Shown here piece after piece: positions 9,930 to 21,206 of a DNA stretch of 64,000 nucleotides. Source of the DNA: Saussurea involucrata (taxonomy: Eukaryota; Streptophyta; Magnoliopsida; Asterales; Asteraceae); assembly GCA_033807775.1 (NCBI GenBank), contig CM066322.1, forward strand, positions 21,751,001 through 21,815,000, written 5' to 3'. Numbering within the stretch: position 1 is the first letter of the stretch; each line of letters opens with the position of its first letter. The position numbers and the translations under genes were made by a program. The notes beneath the pieces were generated by a model. The model was not told where the DNA came from and did no database searches. It was given only the letters and a program-made list of their open reading frames with translations.

Positions 9930-11420
9930 CAATATTGTTGGAACATAGAAACGAATACAAAATACCAAACAAGTTGAATTCATGTCTGTTAGAGCTTGAA
10001 ACCCACCTGATCACACCCTATTTCAATTTGTCAATGCAAACAATCAAAGATTCAAATCATAACAATATGAGAGAGGTTAAGGGAAACAGAAAATATACTT
10101 ATAGATCACACAAGTCGCCGGCAGTTAAATTCAGGTTTGAACTCTTCTGCAAAATGATATTTAATGGTCATGATATGTGCTAAATCCAACATCACAAAAT
10201 TATGTCTGACAAGAAAGTAATGTTTTGCTAATACAAACCCTATTAGGTAGTTCAAGGTAAGATGTTTGCTGCAGCTTATAAGCATGGGATCCCAACACAT
10301 CTTCACAGAATTGCTAAACTGGAAAACCACCCTGCCACATAACACAAAAGTGTCAGATATTAGCTCCAAGTATTTCTAACGCAAGAAAATGGAAAGAATA
10401 AAGATAAAGATTAAAAACCAAGCTACAAGGCGATAAAAAAAGATAAAGCCCTCCTAGGGTTTAAGCAATAGTAGAGTTGAAAAGGTTTAAGTTTTATGCA
10501 ATTATGTGTAACTGACCCTGATAAAAGGAAGCAACACAAAATCTCAAATGAGATCCAAAACTTTCAAATTCTGAATAAATGTCATGGGCCATCCATGCAC
10601 ACCCAAAAGTTCTTTAAAAACTCTTCTACTAAGCTATATGTTTTTAAGGGTATTACCAGTGAGCAAAAGAGAACATCAATTCAACTTTCCTGAACTCTAG
10701 ATGACTGCTAAAAATAGGGATTTCATATGAAATTAGAGCTTAGGGATTTCAGCATCCTCAAGTCCACTAGGGCAAACCTTAAGTTCATAAAGTACTTTAT
10801 AATCAAATTTAACAAAAGATCAATGGTTCGTTTAACTACCCACTCTGTCCATTAATTGCTGATGAAACACATATGAAATTAGAGCTTTTAACAGGCAACT
10901 GAACAAAATGTGGCTGATTGCCAGCTTAAAAATTGTTTGCAACTTGAGCTATCTCTTTTTACTGTCTCAAGCAAGGTCACAAATTGATAGTAAGAATATC
11001 ACAGAAAAGGCTCCTGCTGTTCCAAGATTTGTAAGGCCATCCTTTTTTAACGGCAGCTTTTAAAATACATGAAAAGAAGAAACCTATTGCCAAAAAAAAA
11101 CTCTAACCGAAAAATCTTGCTTTTAAAATACATGAAAAGAAGACTAATGCTCCCATGTGAGCAGAAAAATCTTGTCACATCTCCAAACACCTATGACTCT
11201 CTCCTGATGATAAATCCTCTGATGTCAAAGAAGACAGAACACCCCAATGACGATACGAAATGGAATGGGTAGATGGTGATGGGTTTTGTCTCCCGTAGTC
11301 CCATCAGTGGTTTTCAAGCAAATAAAAGATATAGAGAGAGAAATATGGCAAATTAATAGAGACAAGAGGATTGATGCAACAAAAAGAACTTGATTAAGTG
11401 AGATTAAATGTGTTCTCAAA
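9930..11420. repeat. Duplicated block R3 of the U6-locus repeat mosaic
   Basis: Successive pieces match R1 and R2: 9951-10020 with 660-740, 10118-10400 with 3300-3560, 10218-10430 with 1738-1930, 10449-11070 with 2040-2660, and 11180-11330 with 950-1110. Unlike R1 and R2, I found no U6-like sequence in it. Reading frames seen in one copy are frameshifted in the others, which argues against a protein gene. Confidence 0.6.
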
Positions 11421-11985
11421 GGCTGCTACACGGAATAATTATAACTTATGCCACAATTTTTTTTTGCTTCCAATTGCAATTATTTGTATGTGAAGAATGA
11501 TTGCATGTTACCATTGAATGATTAAGTAAATAAGTTGGGTCACCATGAACCAACTTTAAAACATATACCATTGAATGGATAATAAACAAGTTGAATTCAA
11601 TTTGTTAAGTTGAACACGTACCATATTATCCAGGTTCAAGTTTAATTTATCACTTGTCAAGTGACGCACATACACATTTTATGAGACTTTTTGATGTCAG
11701 CTAACAATGTCAAATTCATATCAGTTCATGCCTTAAACTCCTAACTAGGCATGCTTTAGCTTATCAGGTTGATTGGAACACATCAAGAGCAATACGTCTG
11801 CTACACCACAGAGAGTATAAAGAACTCTTTGTCCTATACTCCTATGAGAGATTAGTACTATGATTGAGTAATAATGGATTCTATCATTGGCTATTTACTA
11901 TTATATAACCAACCTGATACACTAAACAAAACTTGTCATATATAAGATTAGTACCATTGGGGCAAGTTCAAACAAGAAGCTAAAC
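11421..11985. other. Intergenic region downstream of SmB, nothing recognised
   Basis: AT-rich sequence between repeat block R3 and the hairpin. No coding frame, RNA gene or transposon end that I can support. Confidence 0.4.
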
Positions 11986-11990
11986 CTTAT

Positions 11991-12174
11991 GCGAGAAGGC
12001 GAGAAGTGTGATATCATATATGATCCACAAGCTTAATCATTAATCATATATGATTAAACACAAGTTACATTGGCAATACATTGGCAATCCATAGACGTTT
12101 AATCATATATGATTAAACACAAATACCGTGTGATCATATATTCATTCATGATATCACACTTCTCGCCTTCTTGC
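11991..12174. repeat. Inverted repeat that can form a long hairpin, 3' of SmB
   Basis: The left arm at 11991-12018 includes GAAGGCGAGAAGTGTGATAT. The right arm at 12148-12174 is its reverse complement, with about 26 of 28 positions pairing. The roughly 130-nt loop holds two copies of TTAATCATATATGATTAAAC (about 12040-12063 and 12099-12121), itself palindromic. It lies about 200-390 bp beyond the SmB stop codon. It could be a small foldback MITE, a 3' end structure or a small-RNA precursor. Confidence 0.6.
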
Positions 12175-12380
12175 ACAATGTTTAACTTCTAGCATGATCC
12201 TTCCTCTACTACCATAAATCATCAGAGGAAACAGTTTATACATATATTACTTCAACATTTTAACTGAATCCACAAGCAAATAGATAGACAGGAAATAAAC
12301 TACGTCCTACCATAAAAGGTTTCAAAGTCCAAACATGATAGCAAATTAGCAATATACTAACAGAATGCGACACGTACCAA

Positions 12381-13220
12381 TCATTGCTGATGCTGTTGTT
12401 GCTGAGGGTTTGGCGGAGGTGGCATGCCACCACGAGGAGGACCATAAACCGGAATCTGCCCACCAGGAGGGGGCATCCCAGGCCGAGCAGGTGGAGGCGG
12501 ACCAGGCATACCAGGACGTGGAGCACCCCCTGGCGGTGGCGGACCCCTCATCATCTGCGGAGGGGGCGCCATAGGTCTCTGTCCGTACTGCCCAGGGGGC
12601 GGCACCTGATACTGACCAGGAGGCCGTTGAGCAAACTGAGGAGGCATCTGTGGAGGCGGTCCACGTGGCATCTGAGGTGGAGGACCCTGTCCAGGGTACG
12701 GCATCTGTCCGGGTCGGATCACTGGAGCATGTGGATAATTCATGGGCGGAGCAGACATATTCGGAACCGGCGGTCGAGAAATCTGCGGCTGCATCATACC
12801 AGGAGCCGGTCCACCAATTCCCCTAACCGGTCCAGCTAAACCCGGTTGAGCTTGAATTAAAGGCGCGGTCGGGATTCCACGACCAGCAGCACGACCAAGA
12901 CCCGGTCCAGCCAACGCAGCCGCTCCGACGGCTTTGGCCCGGTTCTCGTCAGGCGGTGGAGGGCCTTCAACAGTCATGGAAATCACCTCTTCGCCTCTCA
13001 AAAGAACGAGACCAAGAGTTCGTCGGTCCTCGCGTTCTTCGTTCTTCTTCGCACCTTTCGCAGGGGGTAGTTTACGAAACTCTTCGCAGTCGCCGATAAC
13101 GAGATTCATGTGGCGGTCGAAGGCCATGAACTTACCGACTAGCTGCCGGCCGTCTTGAATTGTGACCCGCATACGGTAATTTATGTACTGAAGCATCTTC
13201 GAACTCTTCGACATCGACAT
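12381..13220 (-). CDS. SmB: Small nuclear ribonucleoprotein SmB/B'
   Basis: This encodes one subunit of the seven-member Sm ring that assembles on U1, U2, U4 and U5 snRNAs and is essential for pre-mRNA splicing in the nucleus. The 279-residue ORF is uninterrupted. Sm motif 1 lies at about residues 14-47 (YRMRVTIQDGRQLVGKFMAF, then DRHMNLVIGDCEEF) and Sm motif 2 at about 68-82 (LGLVLLRGEEVISM). A long Pro/Gly/Met-rich tail follows with repeated PPPQM, RGPPP and PGMPGPPPP motifs, as in plant and animal SmB. The length is slightly above the roughly 255 residues I recall for Arabidopsis. The first ATG of the frame (MSMSKSSKML) is used; a second ATG lies two codons on. The gene is intronless in its coding part, and its GC content is clearly above that of its surroundings. 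It is the only protein gene here that I would call functional. Confidence 0.96.
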   Translation of the reverse strand: MSMSKSSKMLQYINYRMRVTIQDGRQLVGKFMAFDRHMNLVIGDCEEFRKLPPAKGAKKNEEREDRRTLGLVLLRGEEVISMTVEGPPPPDENRAKAVGAAALAGPGLGRAAGRGIPTAPLIQAQPGLAGPVRGIGGPAPGMMQPQISRPPVPNMSAPPMNYPHAPVIRPGQMPYPGQGPPPQMPRGPPPQMPPQFAQRPPGQYQVPPPGQYGQRPMAPPPQMMRGPPPPGGAPRPGMPGPPPPARPGMPPPGGQIPVYGPPRGGMPPPPNPQQQQHQQ

Positions 13221-13252
13221 TGTCGCCGATCTGGAGGTTAGGGTTCTGCAGA

Positions 13253-13261
13253 TTAGGGTTT
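13253..13261 (-). promoter_or_regulatory. Telo-box in the SmB leader
   Basis: AAACCCTAA on the minus strand lies about 35 bp upstream of the SmB start codon, with a second ACCCTAA at about 13237-13243. Telo-boxes are common in leaders and promoters of plant genes for translation and RNA processing. The link to SmB regulation is inferred from position. Confidence 0.55.
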
Positions 13262-13319
13262 TAGAAAGGGAGAAACGAGTTCTAAATAAAAATGGGATAT
13301 GTTATATGTATATGCTCTT

Positions 13320-14239
13320 GGTCAAAAAGAGTCCCCACTGTTTTATTCTCGGTTATAATTGACCTTGACTTTTAAGAAAAAGTACAACCATATCCTTATA
13401 CTTTTTATTGATACGGATGGAATAAAATATGAATTTTATAAGAAACGAAGTGAAACATTCTAACTTTTGTTTTGTTCTATCATGTCTATTTGTTGTGAGG
13501 TTCAATCGTCCCTCCAGTTTTTATAATTGTAAGTTTGTAATTTGTAAGAGTCTGGTGCATATTTAAAATTATAGTATATTTAGGCTAGTTGATAACCTAT
13601 ATATTTAGTATTGTATAACTTTTATTCAAAAATATGTTGTTAATCTAATTATTTAAATAAGTCAGTGTTATTTTATAATTTTATGTTTATATTTAACTGT
13701 AGTATAATTTAAGCATTTAATGACATTTTTAGCTATATTTTCTAACTAGGGCTGAAAACATATATTATTATAAACATTAATATACTTTATTAATAAAGTT
13801 ATTAATTTATAAGCAGTTGTTATCTTACTTAAAAAAATAAAAAAATATTTTATTAAATAAGTATTGATTTATAATCATTGTTAGATTACTAAAAGAAAAA
13901 ATATATATAAGCATTGGAAATAAAATAATTTAAATAAGTTTTGGTTTGTAAGTATTGTTAGCTTACACACAAAAATGTAAATAAACAAAAATATATTTTT
14001 GATTTATAAGCATTGTTGGTTTAATAAAAAATAAGTATTGATTTATAATGATTTTTATCTATCTTAATAAAATAAATTCATATAATATTTTATTCATTTA
14101 AGGAAAATAAATAAATAAACTCATTAATAATAATAAAATAATCATCGTTATCAAATATAATTATAATTTTAAAAATATGTGAAGGTTGAATTTATTTAAT
14201 TATGATTTGATTTAAAATCAATAATAAAATATAGAAAAT
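13320..14239. other. AT-rich intergenic DNA
   Basis: Very AT-rich sequence with recurring short phrases such as TTTATAAGCATTGTT (about 13800-14060), suggesting a diverged short-period repeat. No gene or transposon ends recognised. Confidence 0.45.
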
Positions 14240-14355
14240 GAAAGGGTGAAGACATTCAATGCTACATTTTCTATCAAAAAAAATTCAAAAATCTCACAAA
14301 ATTTTAAAATCTCAATGGTGGTCTCACCTTAACTCTCTCTCCAACAATCTTCTTT
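14240..14355. repeat. Direct repeat, left copy, flanking the TA-tract element cluster
   Basis: It begins GTGAAGACATTCAATGCTAC and ends CTCTCTCCAACAATCTTC. A near copy sits at 19421-19534, also beginning GTGAAGACAT.CAATGCTAC. Between the two lie two MITEs, the Helitron and a third MITE, each in or next to a (TA)n tract. Confidence 0.7.
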
Positions 14356-14371
14356 ATATATATATATATAT

Positions 14372-14687
14372 AGGGTCAGGTTCAGGGGAAAACCTTAAAT
14401 AAATGGAAAACCGGAAAACCACAAAAAAACGGATGAAAAAGTATATCAATATGGATGTCAAATTAACGAAAAAAATATAGTCGTTTATTTGGTGTAATTT
14501 ATTTCGTTCGAAATTTGTTTATTTTTTCGTCTTTTTTCGAATAAAAAATAGAGGGGTAAGGTTTTTCTAATTTAATTAATATTGTTGTAACCGACTGTTT
14601 AATCACATCCATCAGATCATCTAATCTAACAGTCGATAAGATGTTTTTTAGTTTTTCATTTATTTGAGGTTTTCTCCTCCTGAACCT

Positions 14688-14690
<3 letters not shown>
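14372..14690. mobile_element. MITE in a (TA)n tract, family 1
   Basis: The ends are inverted repeats: AGGGTCAGGTTCAGGGGAAA at the left, and GGGAGGTTCAGGAGGAGAAA as the reverse complement of the right. The homology extends into AACCT.AAATAAATG. (TA)n flanks both sides, so a target duplication cannot be separated from the tract. The arrangement resembles Micron-like MITEs, which insert into TA microsatellites. The short frame at 14499-14810 merely crosses the end into the TA repeat. Confidence 0.65.

Positions 14691-14735
<45 letters not shown>
14691..14735. repeat. (TA)n microsatellite
   Basis: Uninterrupted TA dinucleotides shared as the border between two MITEs. Confidence 0.95.
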
Positions 14736-14738
<3 letters not shown>

Positions 14739-15085
14739 CTGGGTATCAAATACAAACCAACTAGTTTGTACAAACCCGTACAAACTCAATCTACCTTCAT
14801 GAATTTGCAATTTTTTTAACTTGGCTTCATGATTCTATATTTTGGCTTCATGAATATAAAATTTGGCTTCATGAATATAAAATTTGGCTTCATGAATCTA
14901 TATTTTCCGGTGGAGCCCTAAAATACCCTTATAAATAAATAAAAAAGAAGTTATGGAGCCAAATTATATATTCATGAAGCCAAAATATAGATTCATGAAA
15001 CCAAATTAAAAAAATTGCAAATTCATGAAGGTAGATTGAGTTTGTACGGGTTTGTACAAATTAGTTGGTTTGTACCCGATACCAT

Positions 15086-15089
<4 letters not shown>
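14736..15089. mobile_element. Foldback MITE in a (TA)n tract, family 2
   Basis: The left end (AGGCTGGGTATCAAATACAA) and the reverse complement of the right end (AGGGATGGTATCGGGTACAA) begin inverted arms of at least 120 bp. The arms share CAACTA.TTTGTACAAACC and CCTTCATGAATTTGCAATTT. The arms contain repeated GGCTTCATGAAT units. (TA)n tracts lie immediately outside on both sides (14691-14735 and 15090-15124). Confidence 0.8.
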
Positions 15090-15127
<38 letters not shown>

Positions 15128-16848
15128 ATACTACCTTATAAAGCATGTAAGACTTTTGTCTTAAAGTCTTAAAGTCTTAAAACATTTTTTTTTCTATACA
15201 ACCTCTCAAGCTATATGTACAACCATCTATTGCACGTTTACTTAATTTTAGAGAGAGAGAGAGACAACACTGATGCATCAAAAGCAAACTCTTTCTCATG
15301 CACGTCGATTCAGAAAACTATTTTTTTAAACCAGGAATCATAATGATATCCCTCATCCTCCAAGATGACTTTTCAGTTCCCCAGACCTCCCTTCCAATGA
15401 ATTTATCTACCGACCTCCTCTTCCAATACATCGATCTCCTTTTCCAACACATGATGCCTTCACTCACACCTCTACATCCACGCCTCCATCTTCCTCAAAT
15501 TTTCCATCGGCCCACTCCGCCACTAAACCCTCGCCGGCGAAATGACGACTTACGGCACCATTCCGAAATGACGACTTATGGCACCTATCTCGCGCAAAAG
15601 AACGCATCAAAACCGGACTCGGCACTCGACGGCCATGGAAGAAGCTTTTAAATCCACGATGTGGATGGTGAGGGTTTATTTAATTGAAATCTTACCTTTT
15701 TAATTACTTGTTCGTCATGCTCCATATTCTGTTTATGTTGTTCTTGATCAAGGAATAAACCCTCTTGTGTTTTATAGGATAAAGCAGAATGATGATGAAC
15801 CCTGATTTCCCGAGGTGAATGGTGAACCTAACCCTTTCTAATATTCCATGATAGAAGCCTTATTAGCTTTGTTTTTCTGTACCCTCATAACTTAAAGATG
15901 GTCTTTACCTTGTTTTCCATATTCAATAATTTCATGTAAAGATTGGTTTTTTAACAGATCCATGGTTTTATCCTTTGATAGCTTGAGTCAGTGCCTTCTT
16001 CTTTTTTCAGATTCGGAGCACTTCTTCTTCTCCATCCCCATATCCATCTGCATCTCCATTCTCCATCTTGTTTCTTGTTTGATTTTGGAATCTTACAAAT
16101 CATAGAAGCGATGGTAGCGAGTGTATTGGAGATACATGGTGCACAGTGTTTTCTGTGTGCAGTTTTTGAACTTTAGTAACATCAAGTTTTACCTGCAATT
16201 TCTATGAAAACAATTTGAACCAATATTTTGGTGATTCAATTTATTTACAGATTCTATTTTCCTGTTTATGTCTTGAATGGTATCTTGGGTTCCATCAGAT
16301 TTTATGAGTTTCATGACCTATACCATCAAGATCACATTCGTTTTCATCAAAGCTAGGGCTCTTCTGTAGAAAAATTGTAGTTGCACAATGAGACCTACGA
16401 CCTTGAATCCAATGCAAGGTGACTTTCACTGTTTGAAAGTTTGAAATTCAATGTATTAAATTGGACCCAATGCACGGTTACTTTGCATTCAACTGTGGTT
16501 TATGAAATTCAACTGTATTAAATTGTGTGCTGTTATGTAGGTATGACACGAATACAATCGAGGGTAAAGTTTATTGGCAAAAATCGATTGGATGACTGTA
16601 ATGTGCCTTCTTTAGATTTTCTATCAATTGATGTTAGTTTTCATCTTTCTTGGGTTCATCATTTTACAAGATGAAAACATGGATGGTAGGTGGTCAATGA
16701 ATGGTGCAGGGCATCACGGGATTCATTTCTGGTACTGATGGTCTTGATAATTCAGGTCTAAGCTCATCTACTGCTGAAAGCTGACACCACGATCAAAAAA
16801 GGTATGAGATCACTTTGATCACAATTCACACAAGAACTTGTTACGCTT

Positions 16849-16987
16849 GACTTTCTGTATCTTTTTGTTCAATCTCATTTATTTACAGTTGTAGCTCCTT
16901 ATCAAATTTAGGTTCCGACTTTCTGTATCTTTTTGTTCAATCTCATTTATTTACAGCTACCAAGTTCCTTATCAAATTTAGGTTTCG
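16849..16987. repeat. Tandem duplication of about 68 bp inside Helitron 1
   Basis: CTTTCTGTATCTTTTTGTTC through to CCTTATCAAATTTAGGTT occurs twice in direct succession with small differences. Confidence 0.85.
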
Positions 16988-18299
16988 TCCGACTACACCT
17001 TACCAATTGTCTGAACATGAAATGCAGCAGGAATTAAGCTTAAATATATCTAGCCATTATTTGAAATAGGAAATACATATTGGTGAAAACTAAACCTTGT
17101 TTTGTAACTGTGTTGGTTCAGTTTCTAAGTATAAAACAAGACATGGAACCAATGTACAACCAACTTTTGAATTGTTGGTGACTATCATTGATTGAAAATT
17201 TGAAATTCGATCTATTCAATCGCAAGTCTATGTTTTCTGCTTCATTAAATCATTTTGGTTATATGATTGTTCCATCTCAAGACATAATCCATGTCTCATC
17301 AAATCAAGGTAAGAATCAAAACACCAATCTAATGTCTCTTAGTTTACAGGTTTCTTGGTATTGATGTTAGTTATGGAAGAAGGGTTTTGCTTTGCACCAT
17401 GAGTTCTCATATCGGTGTTGTAATTCAACTGTTAACCTTTTTATTCAAAAGTCTCCAACCCAACTTTCTCGCCTTCTCATCTAAAAGGTTGATGCCTTAT
17501 ATGATTTTAGAGTAATGGGCTTTATAGACGTTATTCGATTTCTTTATTTCATCTTGGTTTGTTGACAAATTCATGTTAGTTCTCTTAATCATATGTAGGA
17601 AAGGAATCGAATGTGCTGAAATATGCATGCCAACAATCACCTGATGACAATGTATGCAAGTCCTGATGGCAATGTATGGTGTTCTGGCACCAATTTTTAA
17701 AAAATATTATGTATCTTCATATTATTTTGATTTTCATTTGAAATGATTCTTTTATGTATGTGTATTACTATTTAAAATGGCTTTTTTTATATGAGATGTT
17801 GAATGTATGTTTATCAGTTTTGTAGTGTTTCTCCAAATTTAAAGGAACTTTTTATGTCGGATGTTGAATTGTAGTGTTTCTCCAAATTAGTTTTTAGTTT
17901 TAGTATTTCAGATGGAAGCACAAGAGGATGCAGAAATGCCATACTTACAGTTTTTAGTTATTAGAAGGCATTACTGTCGTGTGTAAAATGAAGGAACCGG
18001 ATATATTTGTAAATGCCAAGCTTACAGTTTTGATTCCTGCAGTTTTTGTATAGAAATCAACATATCAGAAAGTTAGCCAATATGTTTTTTTCTTCCCTTC
18101 CACATATTTGATCAATTAATATTTGAATCGCTTTCAAGATTAACGCCATTTACTTATTTTTCACTCTTGGATCACTCTCTATCTTGTAAAGTGTATTGCT
18201 TTTGGATTAGAAAATTAATATCTAAGAAACATTAATTGGAATGAAAGAAAATGAATTGTAATTTATTTTTAATGTTTCTTATAATAAGCAATCGCATCA

Positions 18300-18615
18300 G
18301 TTATCAGTTATTTGTTTCTGATTTCGATTTCGTTCTGATGTTTATCTACCAACCGATTTTGATCTCTTATTCTGATTTCGACTTTAAGACTTTTAGTCGA
18401 TTTCGTTCTGATGTTTATTTCGATTTCGTTCTGATGTTCATAATCCAAATTTCAAGTTTTTATCTTCTGGTATGTCCATTTTAGTTCTGATGTTTATTTC
18501 GACTTTAAGACTTTTAGTCGATTTCGTTCTGATGTTCATAATCCAAATTTCAAGTTTTTATCTTCTGGTATGTCGATTTCGTTCTGATGTTTATTTCGAT
18601 TTTAGTTTTTTTTGG
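18300..18615. repeat. Tandem repeat of about 120 bp inside Helitron 1
   Basis: Units contain GATTTCGTTCTGATGTT and ATAATCCAAATTTCAAGTTT, followed by ATCTTCTGGTATGTC. About two full units plus partial ones are present. The ORFs at 18251-18781 are produced by this repeat and are not treated as genes. Confidence 0.8.
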
Positions 18616-19273
18616 TATGTGGGTGTTCATCCAAGATCCTTCTGTACATTGTTATCTCTATTACCCTTTTCATCATCAATTCTTGTTTGACTTATTTATG
18701 ATTTCAAGTACTTTTCGAAATGGGAGGCTAAATTTTCATTTATTGCATTCTGGTTTTGGTATTCAATTGTTATCACAGTAACTGATTTGGGCATTTAACC
18801 ATTTTTTGTAACTTTATACTTCTTCTTTCTTTATGGTTTTGAAACCTTTTTCTTCTTTTGAAACCTTTTGCTTCTTTTTTGTAACCTTTTTAGTAAAATT
18901 CTTTAGCTGTAAAACAAACCAAAATGAATGAAAAGGTAATTTTATATGACAGCCGAATGGAGTTTACACATCAAATGTGGTTTACCGAGAAGTTTTGAGT
19001 GATGATTGTATATGATTAAAACACGATTGTAATTTCTATTTTGTTTAAACAACAATTTAGACTTTTTGGATAAGAAATTGCATTAAGTTTTCATTTTTTT
19101 AATCTACGATATATCCCGTCGCATTGTGAAAAACTTTTAATACAATATATGAACCATGTGAACCACCAAATATTTTTTGCAAAATTTGATGTTTAAAACT
19201 TAAATGTATCTTTATAGAACATTAACATCCCCGCCGCATTGCGCGGGTACTCAACTAGTATATATATATATAT

Positions 19274-19400
19274 AGGGTCTCCTTCTTTTGTTAACCAGTG
19301 CATATATGCTGCACATCAGACAATTGTAATATGTGCATATATGCAATGCCCGATGTGCATATATGCAATACATGAAAAAGTTAACAAAGAAGGAGACCCT
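19274..19400. mobile_element. Short MITE in a (TA)n tract, family 3
   Basis: AGGGTCTCCTTCTTTTGTTA at the left and its inverted counterpart TTAACAAAGAAGGAGACCCT at the right end form terminal repeats, again bordered by TATATA on both sides. The inside holds three GTGCATATATGCA-like palindromes. Confidence 0.75.
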
Positions 19401-19420
19401 ATATATATATTGATGAATGT

Positions 19421-19534
19421 GTGAAGACATCCAATGCTACATTTTCTATTTAAAAAAAATCAAAAATCTCATAAAATTTTAAAGTCTCAATGGTGGTTTC
19501 TCCTTAACTCTCTCTCCAACATTTTCCTTTATAA
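19421..19534. repeat. Direct repeat, right copy
   Basis: Near copy of 14240-14355 in the same orientation (see the left copy). Confidence 0.7.
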
Positions 19535-20684
19535 AGATCAATATACTTTATCAAAAAAAATTACCATTTTAAAAATTCATATAATTTGTTTGATAGCTTT
19601 TCTGAATGACAACAAATTACCATTTTAACCCTATGTATGATTTTGTTCTGAATGAAATTTAGTTGTTTGGTAAATATCTGAATAAAATAATTACTTCGCA
19701 AATATAAACTACATACTCAACATTACTCGTTCAAAACAACATTTCATATTATCCAAACAAGCATAACATTACTTGAAATCAGGAACAAAGTATGTCACAT
19801 AATTGAAAAAATCATAAAATTATAAACCAAAATAACACAAAAACTTTCACACATAATATGATCTACTTAAAGTTCAAAGCCGTATGTATCTCATGCTTAC
19901 CTACAGATTGATTAATCCATTTATTTACCACCAAGTGATCAAAAAGATGCAAACAGTCCCTTAATGGTGCTTATTATAAGAGCGTTTAAGCTAAGGGTTT
20001 AACTTTGGAGTTTCCAAGATCTCATTTCTAGAGTTCTGTTTGGTTTCTATACTTTAGCCAAAAGCAGGGCCGGTCCAAAGTTTTCGGATGCCCATGACGA
20101 AAAGCCAAAAAGATGCCTCTAATTTATGTATATAAAGAGCAAAATAAACTACTAGGAGACCCATCCCCACTCTGATTTTTATTAAGGGAAAAGTTCAAAA
20201 AAAAAAAACAATGGACTTAAATGTTTGGAATAATTAAGTCCTTAGACAATTTTTTAAAACAAATTAATCCTTGAACATTTTAAAACATACATCCTTATGA
20301 CCTATAAAACTTGTTAATGTCTTAAACTAATGGGGATAGACCAAGAAAACTCAATGTACTCTCATATTTTGAACAATTAAGTCCCTAAACATTTTTTTGG
20401 AACAAATAAATTTACACTTACAAAACAAAAATAACTTAAAATCAAATTCATTGGGATCTTTTATATCAAATATTGGAAATTCATACAATAAGTCATAAGC
20501 AAATACCAACACCCAAATGCCCCAAAAAAGACCAAGAACAAACCATCAAAATGCCAAGACCAAACCACCAACAAAGAAGAGTTTAACAGATGTTTGATCA
20601 AATAGCAAGAAAACAACAAGAGCTTTAAAATTCAACCACCGAAAGACAAGGCATTACTCAACAGTAGAACATAACTGCCTTCAA
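19535..20684. other. AT-rich intergenic DNA, nothing recognised
   Basis: No coding frame or transposon pair found. A CAGGGCCGGTCCAAAG sequence at about 20065 resembles a hAT terminus, but no inverted partner was seen. Confidence 0.35.
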
Positions 20685-20965
20685 AACGGAAATCGTATAT
20701 ACACTTTGCAAGCCTAACTAAAATCGATATACACCCTGTAAAATTGAAACTAAAGTCGATATACACTTGAAAAATCGAAACGGAAATTATTTATACATTT
20801 TGCAAATCGAAACTAAAATCGTATACACTTTGTACAATTAAAACTGAAATCTATATACACTTTGCAAAGTCGAAAATGAATAAAAGTTGCAAAATCGATA
20901 CCGAAATAGATCTACATTAGCAAAATCGAATTTGGGTTGCAAAATCAAAATTGAAACCGAAACGC
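20685..20965. repeat. Diverged minisatellite, unit about 45-50 bp
   Basis: Recurring phrases such as ACTAAAATCGATATACAC, CTTTGCAAAATCGAAAC and CTGAAATC.ATATACACTTTG succeed each other at irregular 40-50-bp spacing, with substitutions in each unit. The GC-richer stretch right after it (20980-21125) reads in several frames, none recognised. Confidence 0.65.
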
Positions 20966-21172
20966 GGGTAAAAAAACGAACTTGCCTGGGTTGGTGGTTG
21001 GAGATGGAAGCAACGGAGGCATCGACGGTGAATGGTGGAGACAGAGGCGGCCGATGGAGGCTGGTGGAGACGGCGAGGGGTGGTGCGATGGTGTGTACAA
21101 ACGTCTCCTTGAGAGGAGAACAAACGTGATGGTTTTAGGGTTTTTTAGTTTTTGTTTTACCCGGGTTGGTAA

Positions 21173-21206
21173 TCTATTATATCTTATTAAAAGAATAGTG
21201 CTAGTT
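21173..21206 (+). other. Helitron 5'-terminus-like sequence
   Basis: TCTATTATATCTTATTAAAA, then GAATAGTGCTAG, follows an A. The minus-strand start of Helitron 2 reads TCTATACTCCTTTATAAAAA, then GAATAGTGAGCAG. The shared AAAAGAATAGTG supports a third element of the family starting here and containing the gene fragments downstream. I found no plus-strand hairpin plus CTAG end before 26.8 kb, so the element may be truncated. Confidence 0.5.

Larger units (their letters stand above)
15125..19258 (+). mobile_element. Complete non-autonomous Helitron (Helitron 1)
   Basis: The 5' end is TCTATACTACCTTATAAAGC directly after an A. The 3' end carries a GC-rich hairpin (CCCGCCGCATTGCGCGGG), then TACTCAA and the terminal CTAG followed by T. 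These are the hallmarks of Helitrons, which insert between A and T without target duplication and replicate by rolling circle. The insertion is in a TA tract (TA on the left, TATATA on the right). No Rep/helicase ORF is present in 4.1 kb, so it depends on another element. I see no captured exon that I can name. Helitron 2 at 26815-63660 has closely similar termini, so both belong to one family. Confidence 0.88.

Noticed and set aside
12384..12839. 151-codon plus-strand frame opposite SmB
   Set aside because: It is the antisense shadow of the Pro/Gly-rich SmB tail; its Arg/Trp-rich composition reflects that and nothing else.
18251..18781. Three overlapping Phe-rich plus-strand frames
   Set aside because: They are produced by a roughly 120-bp tandem repeat inside Helitron 1.
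20064..20080. hAT-like terminus CAGGGCCGGTCCAAAG
   Set aside because: No inverted partner or target duplication found nearby.
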